34,708 bases of DNA from Faecalibacterium sp. UBA1360 (GCA_002306375.1 DBRU01000041.1:1-34708); one strand, 5' to 3'. Positions 1 to 9,113 are shown, counted from the first letter of the stretch. The notes: generated from the sequence alone by a model not told the origin. Program-made: numbers and translations.

Positions 1-19
1 GACCTTTTTCGACAGGCTG

Positions 20-56
20 AAGCACCGCAGGATCGAAAGATCCTGCGGTGCTTTTC
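20..56 (+). terminator. Rho-independent terminator of the gene upstream of the window
   Basis: A perfect 15-bp inverted repeat (20-34 with 39-53) closes on a GAAA tetraloop and runs into a short T-rich tail (TTTCTCTT). The arms contain AGCACCGCAGGATC. It marks the end of a transcription unit lying to the left. The region 57-158 that follows contains no gene I can support. Confidence 0.85.
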
Positions 57-158
57 TCTTGTGATGCCGCCGTTCATGTCCTCTGTGACCTTTGCCGTCC
101 GTACCCGAGCTGCACAAGCCGGCAAAAGTTTCTTTCACAAATTTCCGGTTTCGACATC

Positions 159-187
159 TTGTACTTTTTTGGCGCGTGCGGTATACT
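159..187 (+). promoter_or_regulatory. Probable sigma-A promoter of the miaB-mutSL run
   Basis: A good -10 box, TATACT (182-187), lies 17 bp downstream of a weak -35 candidate, TTGTAC (159-164). It follows the upstream terminator and precedes miaB, where a promoter is expected. The -35 matches the consensus at only three positions, so the spacing and -10 box carry the call. Confidence 0.5.
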
Positions 188-246
188 GATATGGTATATC
201 TGGGCGTATGCCCTTTGCACAAAATCGCAATGGCAGGAGATCTGAT

Positions 247-1629
247 TTGGAAAAACTGACCTATACCCATGACGCGGCTTCGGCTGCGGTCATTGCCCGC
301 TTTTACCCCGACGCGCCGCCGCTGGCCTATGTGCACAGCTTCGGCTGCCAGCAAAACGTCAACGACGGCGAAAAGATCCGCGGCGTTCTGATGGACGTGG
401 GCTTTGGCCTGTGCGAGAACGTCGAGCAGGCCGACCTGATCTTGTTCAACACCTGCGCCGTGCGCGAACACGCCGAGCAGCGGGTGTTCGGCAACGTGGG
501 GGCCTTGAAAAAGCTCAAGGAGCAAAACCCCCGCCTGGTCATCGGCGTGTGCGGCTGCATGGCTCAGCAAGCGCATATCGTGGACAAGCTGCGCAAAAGC
601 TATCCGTATGTGGACCTGGTGTTCGGCGTGGACGGCATCGACCGTCTGCCCGCCATGCTGGCCCAGCGCTTTACCCGGGGCAAGCGCTACCTGGAAGACC
701 CCCGCACCCGCAATGCCGTGGTGGAGGACCTGCCCATCCGGCGGGATTCCGGGTTCCGGGCGTGGCTGCCCATCATGTACGGGTGCGATAACTTCTGCAC
801 CTATTGCATCGTGCCCTATGTGCGCGGGCGGGAACGCAGCCGCGAACCCGAGGACATCCTGGCCGAGTTCCGCGACCTTGTGGCCCACGGCTACAAAGAG
901 ATCACGCTGTTGGGCCAAAACGTCAACAGCTACGGCAAGGGGCTTTCGCAGCCTATCGACTTCGCCGACCTGCTCCAGCGCCTTTGCCAGGTGGAAGGGG
1001 ACTACCAGATCCGCTTCATGACCAGCCATCCCAAGGATGCCAGCCGCAAGCTCATCGACGTTATCGCCGCCCAGCCCCACCTGTGCCGGCACATCCATTT
1101 GCCCGTGCAGTCGGGCAGTGACCGTCTGCTCAAGGCCATGAACCGGCACTACACGATCGAGCAGTACAAGGACCTGATCGACTACGCCCGGCAAAAGATC
1201 CCGGGGGTGACCTTCTCCAGCGACATCATCGTAGGCTTCCCTGGCGAGACCGAGGAGGACTTCGCCGCCACGCTGCGCCTGGTGGAGGAAGTGGGGTATA
1301 TGCAGCTGTTCACCTTTATCTATTCCCCGCGGGAAGGCACCCCCGCCGCCAAGCTGCCCGACCCCACCCCCCGCGCCGAAAAGACCGCCCGCATGGAGCG
1401 CCTGCTTGCCACCCAGGAACGGGTCTCCTACGCGGCCATCGCGGCCATGGCCGGGCAGACCGTCCGCGTGCTTGTGGAAGGGGCGGGCCGTTTGCCGGGC
1501 ACCCTCAACGGCCGGCTGGACAACAACCTTGTGGTGGAATTTGCCGCGCCCGATTCTCTGGTAGGGCAGTATGCCCGGGTCCGTCTGACCGGCTCGCGAG
1601 CCGCGCTGCTGCTGGGCGAACTGGCGTAA
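247..1629 (+). CDS. miaB: tRNA-2-methylthio-N6-dimethylallyladenosine synthase MiaB
   Basis: Radical-SAM methylthiotransferase that adds the 2-methylthio group to i6A at tRNA position 37. I chose the TTG start at 247 because AGGAGA (235-240) lies 6 nt ahead of it. The in-frame ATG at 208 has no ribosome site and sits only about 20 nt past the -10 box. Numbered from the TTG, the protein is 460 residues, normal for the family. The N-terminal UPF0004 domain has its three cluster cysteines in SFGCQQN (C34), NTCAVRE (C70) and CGCMAQ (C104). The radical-SAM cluster motif CDNFCTYC gives C180, C184 and C187. A C-terminal TRAM domain (about residues 390-455) should bind tRNA. The later miaA gene supplies its substrate modification. 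The identification is firm; only the start is inferred. Confidence 0.96.
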   Translation: MEKLTYTHDAASAAVIARFYPDAPPLAYVHSFGCQQNVNDGEKIRGVLMDVGFGLCENVEQADLILFNTCAVREHAEQRVFGNVGALKKLKEQNPRLVIGVCGCMAQQAHIVDKLRKSYPYVDLVFGVDGIDRLPAMLAQRFTRGKRYLEDPRTRNAVVEDLPIRRDSGFRAWLPIMYGCDNFCTYCIVPYVRGRERSREPEDILAEFRDLVAHGYKEITLLGQNVNSYGKGLSQPIDFADLLQRLCQVEGDYQIRFMTSHPKDASRKLIDVIAAQPHLCRHIHLPVQSGSDRLLKAMNRHYTIEQYKDLIDYARQKIPGVTFSSDIIVGFPGETEEDFAATLRLVEEVGYMQLFTFIYSPREGTPAAKLPDPTPRAEKTARMERLLATQERVSYAAIAAMAGQTVRVLVEGAGRLPGTLNGRLDNNLVVEFAAPDSLVGQYARVRLTGSRAALLLGELA

Positions 1630-1682
1630 ACCTACCCACTGACCAACCTATCTAACCTATATTATAAAAGGAGTACCTCAAC

Positions 1683-2090
1683 ATGGATTGCATCGAACTG
1701 TTCAAAAAGGCTGCCGTGGCCATGCAGACCGACCCCCGTTACCTGGAACTGGACGCCGCCCGGCGGGAAAACGACATGGACCAGGAACTGCAAAACCTGA
1801 TCGGCGAGTTCAACCTGGCCCGTCTGGACCTGAACAACGAGACCTCCAAGACCGAGTGCGACCATGAGCGCGTGGCTGAACTGAACAAGCGGGTCAACGA
1901 CCTGTACAGCCAGATCATGGCCAGCGAGGGCATGGTGCGCTACAACACCGCCAAGGCCGAGTGCGAAGCGCTGGTCAGCCACATCGACGCCATCATCAAT
2001 ACCGCCATGAACGGCGGCGACCCCATGACCGTCAACCCGCCCCAGGGCGGCTGCACGGGCAGCTGCGCCACCTGCGGCGGCTGCCACTGA
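1683..2090 (+). CDS. ricA: YlbF/YmcA (RicA-like) family protein with Cys-rich tail
   Basis: Small helical protein of 135 residues in the YlbF/YmcA family. In Bacillus subtilis the family members RicA and RicF join RicT in an Fe-S complex that works with RNase Y in mRNA processing. The position between miaB and mutS matches B. subtilis ymcA (ricA), next to ymcB (miaB), which favours RicA over RicF. Most of the chain (about 1-115) reads as charged helices. The tail carries C124, C128, C131 and C134 (C-x3-C-x2-C-x2-C) with Gly spacers, a plausible Fe-S or metal site. AAAAGGAG (about 1666-1673) precedes the ATG by 9 nt. A TATATTATAA stretch at 1658-1667 could hold a weak internal -10. Family membership is well supported; the subfamily name rests on context. 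Confidence 0.8.
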   Translation: MDCIELFKKAAVAMQTDPRYLELDAARRENDMDQELQNLIGEFNLARLDLNNETSKTECDHERVAELNKRVNDLYSQIMASEGMVRYNTAKAECEALVSHIDAIINTAMNGGDPMTVNPPQGGCTGSCATCGGCH

Positions 2091-2107
2091 CCCTGCCCGG
2101 GACCGGG

Positions 2108-2126
2108 GCAAAAGGGTCCCTTTTGC
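2108..2126 (+). repeat. Hairpin in the mutS leader
   Basis: GCAAAAGG (2108-2115) is a perfect inverted repeat of CCTTTTGC (2119-2126) with a 3-nt loop, 24 nt before the mutS start. There is no T-tract after it, so I do not call it a terminator. A similar hairpin using the same CCCTTTTGCAT string occurs before mutL. Confidence 0.5.
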
Positions 2127-2149
2127 ATACAGAATCAGGAGTGTGAAGC

Positions 2150-4762
2150 ATGGCCGGACAAAACGTATCGCCCATGATGCAGCAGTATTTTGACATCAAG
2201 CAGCAGCATCCCAACGAGATCCTGTTTTACCGCGTGGGGGATTTTTATGAGATGTTCTACGACGACGCCCTCACCGCGTCCCGGGAACTGGAACTGACCC
2301 TCACCGGCAAGGCCTGCGGCCAGGAAGAACGCGCCCCTATGTGCGGCGTGCCCTTCCACTCCTACGAGATCTATGTGGCGCGCCTGATCGCCAAGGGGTA
2401 CAAGGTGGCCATCTGTGAGCAGATGGAGGACCCCGCCACCGCCAAGGGGTTGGTCAAGCGGGACATCATCCGCGTGGTGACCCCCGGCACCGTCATCGAG
2501 AGCAGCATGCTGCCTGACGACAAAAATAACTTTCTGTGTTCCATCTGCGCCAAGCGGCAGCGGGGCGGCTGGAAGGCCGGCGTCTGCTTTGCGGACATTT
2601 CCACCGGCGAGGCTTACGCCACCGAACTGCAAAACGACAAGATGGGCGGCGCCCTGATCACCGAGCTGTGCCGGTACATGCCCAGCGAGATCCTCATCAA
2701 TCCTGCGGTGCTGGACCTCAAGGACCTGACCAACTACGTCAAGCAGCACACCAACGCTCTGGTGGAACTCAGGGAGGAAGCGTGCTACAAACCCCAACTC
2801 ATCGAGACGGCTTTGCGGGAACAGTTCGGGGGCGACTGGAAGCAGACCTGCGGTTTTGATCCCGACGGGCTGGCGGCTTCGGCCTTCGGCGCGATGCTGG
2901 GGTATCTGCGGGAGACCCAGAAACACGGCATTGACCGCATCAAGGCCGTGCAGAACTACGCCGACGCCCAGTACATGCGCCTTTCTCCGGTGACCCGGGC
3001 CAACCTGGAACTGACCGAGACCATGCGCGGGCGGGAAAAGCGGGGCACCCTTCTGTGGGTGCTGGACAAGACCGAAACGTCTATGGGCAAGCGGATGCTG
3101 CGCTCCTGGATCGAACAGCCCTTGGTGGACAGCGCGGCCATCAACGCCCGCCTGGACGCCGTGCAGGCTTTGTACAGCGCCAACGTGGCCCGGGCCGAGC
3201 TCAAAGAGGCCTTGTCCCATGTGTTTGACATCGAGCGTCTGACCACCCGTGTGCTGTACGGTTCGGCCACCCCGCGGGAAGTCAAGGCGCTGGGGGATAC
3301 CTGCGTCTATCTGCCCCAGGTCAAAGCGCAGGCCGCCGGGGCCAACGCGCCGCTGCTGGATTCCCTGGCCGACGCAGTGGACCCGCTGGCCGATCTGCAA
3401 GACAAGATCGCCCGCGCCCTGGTGGACGACCCGCCGGCCAACCTCAAGGACGGCGGCGCCATCCGTGCCGGGTACAATGCGGAAGTGGACGAATTGCGGG
3501 ACATCATGCACGGCGGCAAGGGTGTGCTTTCCCAGCTGGAAGCCGACCTGCGCCAGCAGACCGACATCCCCAAGCTCAAGATCGGGTTCAATAAGGTATT
3601 CGGCTATTACATCGAGGTCAGCCGCAGCTATCTGGGAAGCGTGCCCGACACCTTTACCCGCAAGCAGACCCTGACCACCGGCGAGCGATACATCACCCCC
3701 GAGCTCAAGGAACTGGAAAACAAGATCCTGGGCGCCAACGAGCGCTTGCTGGCCTTGGAGCACCAGCTGTTCGCCGACCTTTTGCGGGACATTTCCGCCG
3801 AACTTCTGCGCATCCAGAAAACCGCCACGGCCGTGGCCCAGCTGGATGTGCTGGCCTCTTTTGCCGAGGCCGCGGTCCAGAACAACTACGTCAAGCCTAC
3901 CGTGGATGATTCCGACGTGCTGGACATTGCGGAAGGCCGGCACCCCGTCATTGAGCAGATGCTCAAAAACAGCCTGTTCGTGCCCAACGACACCACGCTG
4001 GACGAGACCGAAAACCGCATGCTCATCATCACCGGCCCCAATATGGCCGGCAAGTCCACCTACATGCGCCAGAACGCCCTCATTGCCCTGATGGCCCAGA
4101 TCGGCAGTTTTGTGCCGGCCTCCTCCTGCCGTGTGGGCGTGGTGGACGCCATCTTCACCCGGGTGGGCGCGTCGGACGATCTGGCGGCCGGACAGTCCAC
4201 CTTTATGGTGGAAATGACCGAAGTGGCCGAGATCCTGCGCCATGCCACATCCTCCAGCCTTGTGATTTTGGACGAGATCGGCCGGGGTACTTCGACCTTT
4301 GACGGCATGAGCATTGCCCGGGCAGTGGTAGAATACATCTGCGACAACATCGGCTGCAAGACGCTGTTTGCCACCCATTATCATGAGCTCACCGGCATGG
4401 ACAAGGATGTGTCGGGGGTCAAGAACTACAACATCGCCGTCAAAAAGCGGGGCGAGGACATCACCTTCCTGCGGCGCATCGTGGCCGGGCCGGCGGACGA
4501 CAGCTACGGCATCGAGGTGGCCAAGCTGGCGGGCCTGCCCACCGCGGTCATCAAGCGCGCGCACACGGTGCTGCATCAGCTGGAATCGGCTTCCCCGCGC
4601 AAAAACACGGCCTTGCAGCTGGACTTTGAGACCATTGAAGCCTACAACCATCCCGCCGTACCCAGCGAGGTGGTGGACAAGCTGCGCGCGGTGGATGTGG
4701 AGACGCTGACCCCGCTGGAAGCGCTCAATTTCCTGTACGAACTCAAACAGGCGCTGGGCTGA
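2150..4762 (+). CDS. mutS: DNA mismatch repair ATPase MutS
   Basis: Recognises base mispairs and small loops and recruits MutL. It is 870 residues, the usual MutS1 length. The N-terminal mismatch-binding domain shows the FYEMF motif that stacks on the mismatch, followed by the connector, the lever/clamp helices and the ATPase domain. Walker A is GPNMAGKST at residues 629-637. The VILDEIGRGTSTFDG Walker B/signature and the ATHYHEL switch follow, and the tail ends in a helix-turn-helix region. AGGAG lies about 8 nt before the ATG. mutL follows 47 bp later in the same direction, so the two are probably co-expressed. Nothing suggests a MutS2 Smr domain or a truncation. Confidence 0.98.
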   Translation: MAGQNVSPMMQQYFDIKQQHPNEILFYRVGDFYEMFYDDALTASRELELTLTGKACGQEERAPMCGVPFHSYEIYVARLIAKGYKVAICEQMEDPATAKGLVKRDIIRVVTPGTVIESSMLPDDKNNFLCSICAKRQRGGWKAGVCFADISTGEAYATELQNDKMGGALITELCRYMPSEILINPAVLDLKDLTNYVKQHTNALVELREEACYKPQLIETALREQFGGDWKQTCGFDPDGLAASAFGAMLGYLRETQKHGIDRIKAVQNYADAQYMRLSPVTRANLELTETMRGREKRGTLLWVLDKTETSMGKRMLRSWIEQPLVDSAAINARLDAVQALYSANVARAELKEALSHVFDIERLTTRVLYGSATPREVKALGDTCVYLPQVKAQAAGANAPLLDSLADAVDPLADLQDKIARALVDDPPANLKDGGAIRAGYNAEVDELRDIMHGGKGVLSQLEADLRQQTDIPKLKIGFNKVFGYYIEVSRSYLGSVPDTFTRKQTLTTGERYITPELKELENKILGANERLLALEHQLFADLLRDISAELLRIQKTATAVAQLDVLASFAEAAVQNNYVKPTVDDSDVLDIAEGRHPVIEQMLKNSLFVPNDTTLDETENRMLIITGPNMAGKSTYMRQNALIALMAQIGSFVPASSCRVGVVDAIFTRVGASDDLAAGQSTFMVEMTEVAEILRHATSSSLVILDEIGRGTSTFDGMSIARAVVEYICDNIGCKTLFATHYHELTGMDKDVSGVKNYNIAVKKRGEDITFLRRIVAGPADDSYGIEVAKLAGLPTAVIKRAHTVLHQLESASPRKNTALQLDFETIEAYNHPAVPSEVVDKLRAVDVETLTPLEALNFLYELKQALG

Positions 4763-4770
4763 CGGCCCGC

Positions 4771-4797
4771 GCCCTTTTGCATCACATGCACAAAGGC
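4771..4797 (+). repeat. Imperfect hairpin between mutS and mutL
   Basis: GCCCTTTTGCAT (4771-4782) can pair with ATGCACAAAGGC (4786-4797), with small bulges and a 3-nt loop. It lies directly against the mutL ribosome site AGGTGA (4798-4803). It could modulate mutL translation, or be the vestige of a terminator without a T-tract. The function is inference. Confidence 0.4.
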
Positions 4798-4809
4798 AGG
4801 TGAATTGTT

Positions 4810-6852
4810 ATGGCACAGATCCATGTGCTGGATCAACATACCGCCGAGCTCATCGCGGCCGGCGAGGTGGTGGAACGCCCCGCCTCGGTGGCAAAGGAAC
4901 TGCTGGAAAACGCCATCGACGCCGGTGCGACCCAGATCTCGCTTTCCATCACCCGCGGCGGTATCGAACTTTTGCAGATCAGCGACAACGGCAGCGGCAT
5001 CGAGGCCGAATCCATCGAGAACGCTTTTGTCCGCCACGCCACCAGCAAGATTTCCACGGCCGAGGACCTGGCCGGCATCCATACGCTGGGCTTTCGCGGC
5101 GAGGCGCTGGCCTCCATTGCCAGCGTGGCCCGGGTGGAGCTTCTGACCAAGACCGACGAGGACGAGTTTGCCTGCTGCTACCGCATCGAAGGCGGCCAGC
5201 CCAAGGGCAGGGAAGCCGGGGCCCGGGGCCGCGGCACCACCCTGACCGTGCGGGACCTGTTTTACAACACCCCCGCCCGGATGAAGTTCCTCAAAAAGGA
5301 TGTCAGCGAAGGAACTTTTGTCTCCGAAGCCGTGCTGCACGCGGCCCTTTCCCACCCCGAGATCTCCTTCCGCTTTGTGCGCGACGGCAAGCAGCAGTTT
5401 GTCACCCCCGGCGACGGGGACCTGCGCAGCGCCGCCTATGCGGTACTCGGACGCGAGTTTTCCAAGGACCTCCTGGATGTGGAAGGGGAAACCGGGCTGT
5501 ACCGCGTCACGGGGCTCATCACGCCGCCCCGGGCCTGCCGGGCCTCCCGCAGCGCCCAGCACTTTTACGTCAACGGCCGGTACGTGAAAAACCGCACGAT
5601 GATGGCCGGCCTGGAAAACGCCTACAAAGGCACGGTCATGCAGGGGCGTTTCCCCGGCGCGGTGCTCATGCTGGAAATGCCCGCCGAGCTCGTGGACGTC
5701 AATGTCCACCCGGCCAAGACCGAGATCCGCTTCGCGCGGGAAAGCGACGTGTTCGACGCGGTCTACCGTGCCGTGCGCACGGCCCTGACCACGCCGGGCA
5801 GCGGCGAGTGTCGCTTTGATCTGGGGCATACCGTCGAATCGGAGGAACCGGCCCAAGCGCCTGTCGCGCCGCCTCGCCCCGCCGCCTTGCCCAAGACCCA
5901 GGCCCCTGCGCCCGGCAGCCGTTTTACCACTCTGAGCGCCCAGCAGTACCGGGCCATGCAGCGCCTGACCGACCCGGTCCCGGCGCGGCCCTTGCCCGGC
6001 GGGAACCCCGCGGCACACCTGGCGGCGTCTGTACCCGAACAGATCGAGCTGGCCTCGGCCCCGGCAAACGCAGAACGGGAACTGGACATTTTGCCGGATC
6101 TTCCGTCCGCGCCCGCTGCGGCGGCTGTCCCCGTGCGGGAACCGGCGCCGGTCATGCCGGATGCGCCCGCTGCGCCTGTCGAGCCGGCGGAAAACGACGA
6201 GACGGTCGGCGCAGGCGGTCTCAGCGCATTGCCGGCGAACTCCGCGCCCGAGCAGACGACCATGGAGCCTGCCCCTGCTGTGGCTCCGCTGCGCCTGGTG
6301 GGCGAAGTGTTTCGCACCTACATCATCACCGAGCGGGAAGGGGAGCTGTGCCTGATCGACAAGCACGCCGCCCACGAACGCATCCTGTTTGAAAAGTTGT
6401 CTGCCAGCTACGGCGACGTGCCGGCCCAGATGCTGTTGATGCCTGTGCAGGTCAATCTGAGCGCAGCCGAAAAACTGGCCGTGATGAGCAACCTGGACCT
6501 GCTGGCAAGCGTCGGCATCGAAGCTGAAGATTACGGCGGGGCCACCGTGGCCGTGAGGGCTGTGCCCGCCGACGTGCCGGTGGAGGACGTGGAGGACATG
6601 CTGCTGGAACTGGCAGACCGCTTACAAAACGGCGGCCGGGACGCCCTGCGGGAGAAAACCGAGTGGGTGCTTCACTCCATCGCCTGCCGCGCCGCCGTTA
6701 AGGCAGGGGACCGCACCAACACCGAGGAGATGCTGGCCCTGGCGCAGAAGATCCTGGACGGCTCGGTCCCGCCGTTTTGCCCCCACGGGCGCCCCTGCGT
6801 GCTCAAGATCACACGGAAGGAGCTGGAGAAGCAGTTTGGCCGCCTTGTCTGA
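4810..6852 (+). CDS. mutL: DNA mismatch repair protein MutL (endonuclease type)
   Basis: Links MutS to strand processing. The N-terminal GHKL ATPase (about 1-335) shows ENAIDAGAT, DNGSGI and GFRGEAL. A long, Ala/Pro-rich, poorly conserved linker (about 335-490) follows. The C-terminal domain has the metal-binding set of nicking MutL proteins: D-x-HA-x2-E-x4-E at residues 517-528 (DKHAAHERILFE), the ACRAAVKAGD element, and CPHGRP near the end. Together these predict latent endonuclease activity, as expected for a bacterium without MutH/Dam. The 680-residue length is on the long side because of the linker. AGGTGA (4798-4803) sits 6 nt before the ATG. The last 17 bp overlap miaA, which suggests translational coupling. 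Confidence 0.97.
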   Translation: MAQIHVLDQHTAELIAAGEVVERPASVAKELLENAIDAGATQISLSITRGGIELLQISDNGSGIEAESIENAFVRHATSKISTAEDLAGIHTLGFRGEALASIASVARVELLTKTDEDEFACCYRIEGGQPKGREAGARGRGTTLTVRDLFYNTPARMKFLKKDVSEGTFVSEAVLHAALSHPEISFRFVRDGKQQFVTPGDGDLRSAAYAVLGREFSKDLLDVEGETGLYRVTGLITPPRACRASRSAQHFYVNGRYVKNRTMMAGLENAYKGTVMQGRFPGAVLMLEMPAELVDVNVHPAKTEIRFARESDVFDAVYRAVRTALTTPGSGECRFDLGHTVESEEPAQAPVAPPRPAALPKTQAPAPGSRFTTLSAQQYRAMQRLTDPVPARPLPGGNPAAHLAASVPEQIELASAPANAERELDILPDLPSAPAAAAVPVREPAPVMPDAPAAPVEPAENDETVGAGGLSALPANSAPEQTTMEPAPAVAPLRLVGEVFRTYIITEREGELCLIDKHAAHERILFEKLSASYGDVPAQMLLMPVQVNLSAAEKLAVMSNLDLLASVGIEAEDYGGATVAVRAVPADVPVEDVEDMLLELADRLQNGGRDALREKTEWVLHSIACRAAVKAGDRTNTEEMLALAQKILDGSVPPFCPHGRPCVLKITRKELEKQFGRLV

Positions 6853-7795
6853 TTCTGTAAAGACCGTCGTCGTCGCCGTCGGCGGCCCCACGGCCACCGG
6901 CAAGACCGCGCTGGCCGTGTCTTTGGCGCAGCGGTTTAAGGGGGAAGTCGTCAGCGCTGACTCGATGCAGCTGTACCGAGGCCTTGATGTGGGCACGGCC
7001 AAGGTGACTCCGCAGGAGACCCGGGGCATTCCCCATCATCTGATCGATATTCTTTCGCCCGAGACCTCCTTCAGCGTCGCCGACTATGTCTTGGCGGCCA
7101 AGAACTGCATCGCCGACATCGTCGGGCGCGGGGCGCTGCCCATCGTGGCCGGCGGTACGGGGCTGTACATCACGAGTCTTCTTGGCGGTATGTCCTTTGC
7201 CCCCGAAAAGACCGACCCTGTCATCCGCGCCGAACTGGAAGCCCGGGCCAGGGCGGGGCAGAAGGAGGCGCTGTGGCAGGAACTGCGCCAAGCGGACCCG
7301 GCGTATGCCGACACCGTGCATCCCAACAACCTGCCCCGGGTCATCCGCGCCTTGGAATTGTACCGTTCCACGGGCCGGCGTATGAGCGAGCAGCGCCGGC
7401 AGGCGCTGGCGCAAGAGGAACCCTACCGTTCTTTATGCCTGTGCCTTGCCTACCGGGACCGGGCTCTTTTGTACCGCCGTATCGACGAGCGGGTGGACCG
7501 CATGCTGGAACAGGGAATCGTGAAAGAAGCGGAACTTGTCTGGAAAAACCGCGAGACCTACCGCACGGCGGCGCAGGCCATCGGATATAAAGAATTCTTT
7601 CCGTATTTTGAGGGGCAAGACGACCTTCCAACCTGTGCGGATCGCCTGAAACAGGCGTCCCGCAATTATGCCAAGCGGCAGTTGACCTGGTTTCGCCACC
7701 AGGGGCAGGTCGTCTGGCTGTATGTGGACGAGCCCGGCGCGCCGGCGTCCGAGCGTGCCGAGAAGCTGGTAGCCGATTTTTTGGGCCGGGCCTGA
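6836..7795 (+). CDS. miaA: tRNA dimethylallyltransferase MiaA
   Basis: Transfers a dimethylallyl group to the N6 of A37 in tRNAs reading UNN codons, giving i6A, the substrate of MiaB encoded at the start of the window. It is 319 residues. The P-loop GPTATGKT lies at residues 17-24, followed by the catalytic SADSMQLYRGLDVGTAK element and the PHHLID segment. The start is TTG at 6836, with GGAGAA (6825-6830) 5 nt before it. No ATG is suitably placed, and the P-loop requires a start here. The gene begins inside the mutL 3' end, overlapping by 17 bp. The mutL-miaA linkage is widely conserved in bacteria. Confidence 0.96.
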   Translation: MAALSDSVKTVVVAVGGPTATGKTALAVSLAQRFKGEVVSADSMQLYRGLDVGTAKVTPQETRGIPHHLIDILSPETSFSVADYVLAAKNCIADIVGRGALPIVAGGTGLYITSLLGGMSFAPEKTDPVIRAELEARARAGQKEALWQELRQADPAYADTVHPNNLPRVIRALELYRSTGRRMSEQRRQALAQEEPYRSLCLCLAYRDRALLYRRIDERVDRMLEQGIVKEAELVWKNRETYRTAAQAIGYKEFFPYFEGQDDLPTCADRLKQASRNYAKRQLTWFRHQGQVVWLYVDEPGAPASERAEKLVADFLGRA

Positions 7796-7825
7796 CCGGC
7801 CGCAACCATAGGGGAGGTGAGGACG

Positions 7826-9058
7826 ATGCTGGAACGGGAAAAGCGCCGCCGCGCAGCGATACGCGCGGCCCTGATCATGGGTGGCATCCTGTTTTTGATG
7901 GCGGCGGTGTATATCGTCGTCCAGTTGTACGTGATCCTTGGCCGCAACTATAAGACCGAGACCGCCATCGCCTACACCATGGCGGACAGCGTGACCCTGA
8001 CGGGCGTGGTCATGTACGATACCATCGACGTGCCGGGGGAAGGAAATCTGGGGTATCTGGTGGAAGACGGCGAACGGGTGAGCGAAGGCAACGTTCTGGC
8101 CGAGATCTATACCGACGAATCCCAGGGCGTGGCCCGGGAGCGCCTGATCCGCCTGGACAGTGACATTGATCTGTTGACCAAATCTCAGAACGCGGTGGGC
8201 AGCGACCTGACGCTGCTGACCACCCAGACCCGCACCGCGCTGCTGAATCTGCTGGACCAGCTGGATACGGCTTCCTACAGCGGTATGAGCGACGCCACCG
8301 ACGAATTTTTGCTGGCGCAGAACCGCATGCAGGTGTCCACGGGGCAGACATCGGGGTTTGACTCGGCGATTGCCAGCCTGCAAGCCGAGCGGGCGGAAGT
8401 GGCGGCCAGCCTGGAAGGTCTTGCCACCATCACGGCCCAGGGCAACGGGTACTTTATCTCGTCGGCGTCCTCGATGCCGCTGGACATCGACGAGCAGACC
8501 CTGATCGACGATACGCCTGCCGCGCTGCAGGACCGCCTGAAGCAGGGCATTCCCGAGAGCACCGAGGCTTTGGCCGGCCGCATCGCCGAAGGATTCTCCT
8601 GGCGGTTTTACACGGTGTGCGATCTGGAAACGGCAGCCCGCTTTGACGGGGTGAGCAAGGTGTACATCAGCGTGCCCGGCAAACAGGACACGCCGCTTTC
8701 GGCGAAGGTTTCCTCCGTCACGCCGGACGAGGATGCCGGCCTTGCCAAGGTGATCATTGAATGCCAGACCATCAATGCGGACGTACTGCGCTTCGGCATT
8801 GAGGACGCCCAGATCGATCTGTATACCTACGAAGGCATTCGCATCGACAAGCAGGCCCTGCACATCGTGGACGGCGAGAAAGGCGTGTATGTCAAATACG
8901 GCAATCTGCAGCGCTTCCGCAAGATCACCATTTTGTACGAAGACGAAAACTATCTGCTGGTGCCCGATGACGGCAAGGTCGGAACCGACAACGAGGTGCG
9001 CTTGTACGACGAGATCATCGTTGAAGGCTTTAACCTGCAGGACGGCGGGCTGATCTAG
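7826..9058 (+). CDS. Membrane-anchored HlyD-like protein of the sepF locus, function unknown
   Basis: A 410-residue protein with a basic N terminus, one membrane helix at about residues 14-37, and a large extracytoplasmic part. Residues about 55-95 read like the biotinyl-lipoyl-type beta domain of HlyD/membrane-fusion proteins (GNLGYLVEDGERVSEGNVLAEI). A helical insert (about 100-205) and a second beta-rich region follow, with a further MFP-like end. A GTG at 7817 is possible, but GGGGAGG (7811-7817) is placed correctly for the ATG at 7826. No transporter or outer-membrane partner is nearby. Similar proteins are found next to sepF in Clostridia, annotated only as HlyD-family adaptors. I infer an envelope or division-related role without direct evidence. 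Confidence 0.8.
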   Translation: MLEREKRRRAAIRAALIMGGILFLMAAVYIVVQLYVILGRNYKTETAIAYTMADSVTLTGVVMYDTIDVPGEGNLGYLVEDGERVSEGNVLAEIYTDESQGVARERLIRLDSDIDLLTKSQNAVGSDLTLLTTQTRTALLNLLDQLDTASYSGMSDATDEFLLAQNRMQVSTGQTSGFDSAIASLQAERAEVAASLEGLATITAQGNGYFISSASSMPLDIDEQTLIDDTPAALQDRLKQGIPESTEALAGRIAEGFSWRFYTVCDLETAARFDGVSKVYISVPGKQDTPLSAKVSSVTPDEDAGLAKVIIECQTINADVLRFGIEDAQIDLYTYEGIRIDKQALHIVDGEKGVYVKYGNLQRFRKITILYEDENYLLVPDDGKVGTDNEVRLYDEIIVEGFNLQDGGLI

Positions 9059-9113
9059 CCTTGGCGCACATCTGCATTTTTGGCAAAGCAACGGGCAATT
9101 TGTCGACATCATA

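Noticed and set aside
48..245. A 65-codon plus-strand frame before miaB
   Set aside because: It begins inside the terminator stem, spans the miaB promoter and has no ribosome site. The hydrophobic translation is probably accidental.
2135..4651. An 838-codon minus-strand frame opposite mutS
   Set aside because: Shadow of mutS; no domain, no ribosome site, and His/Gln/Gly-rich nonsense composition.
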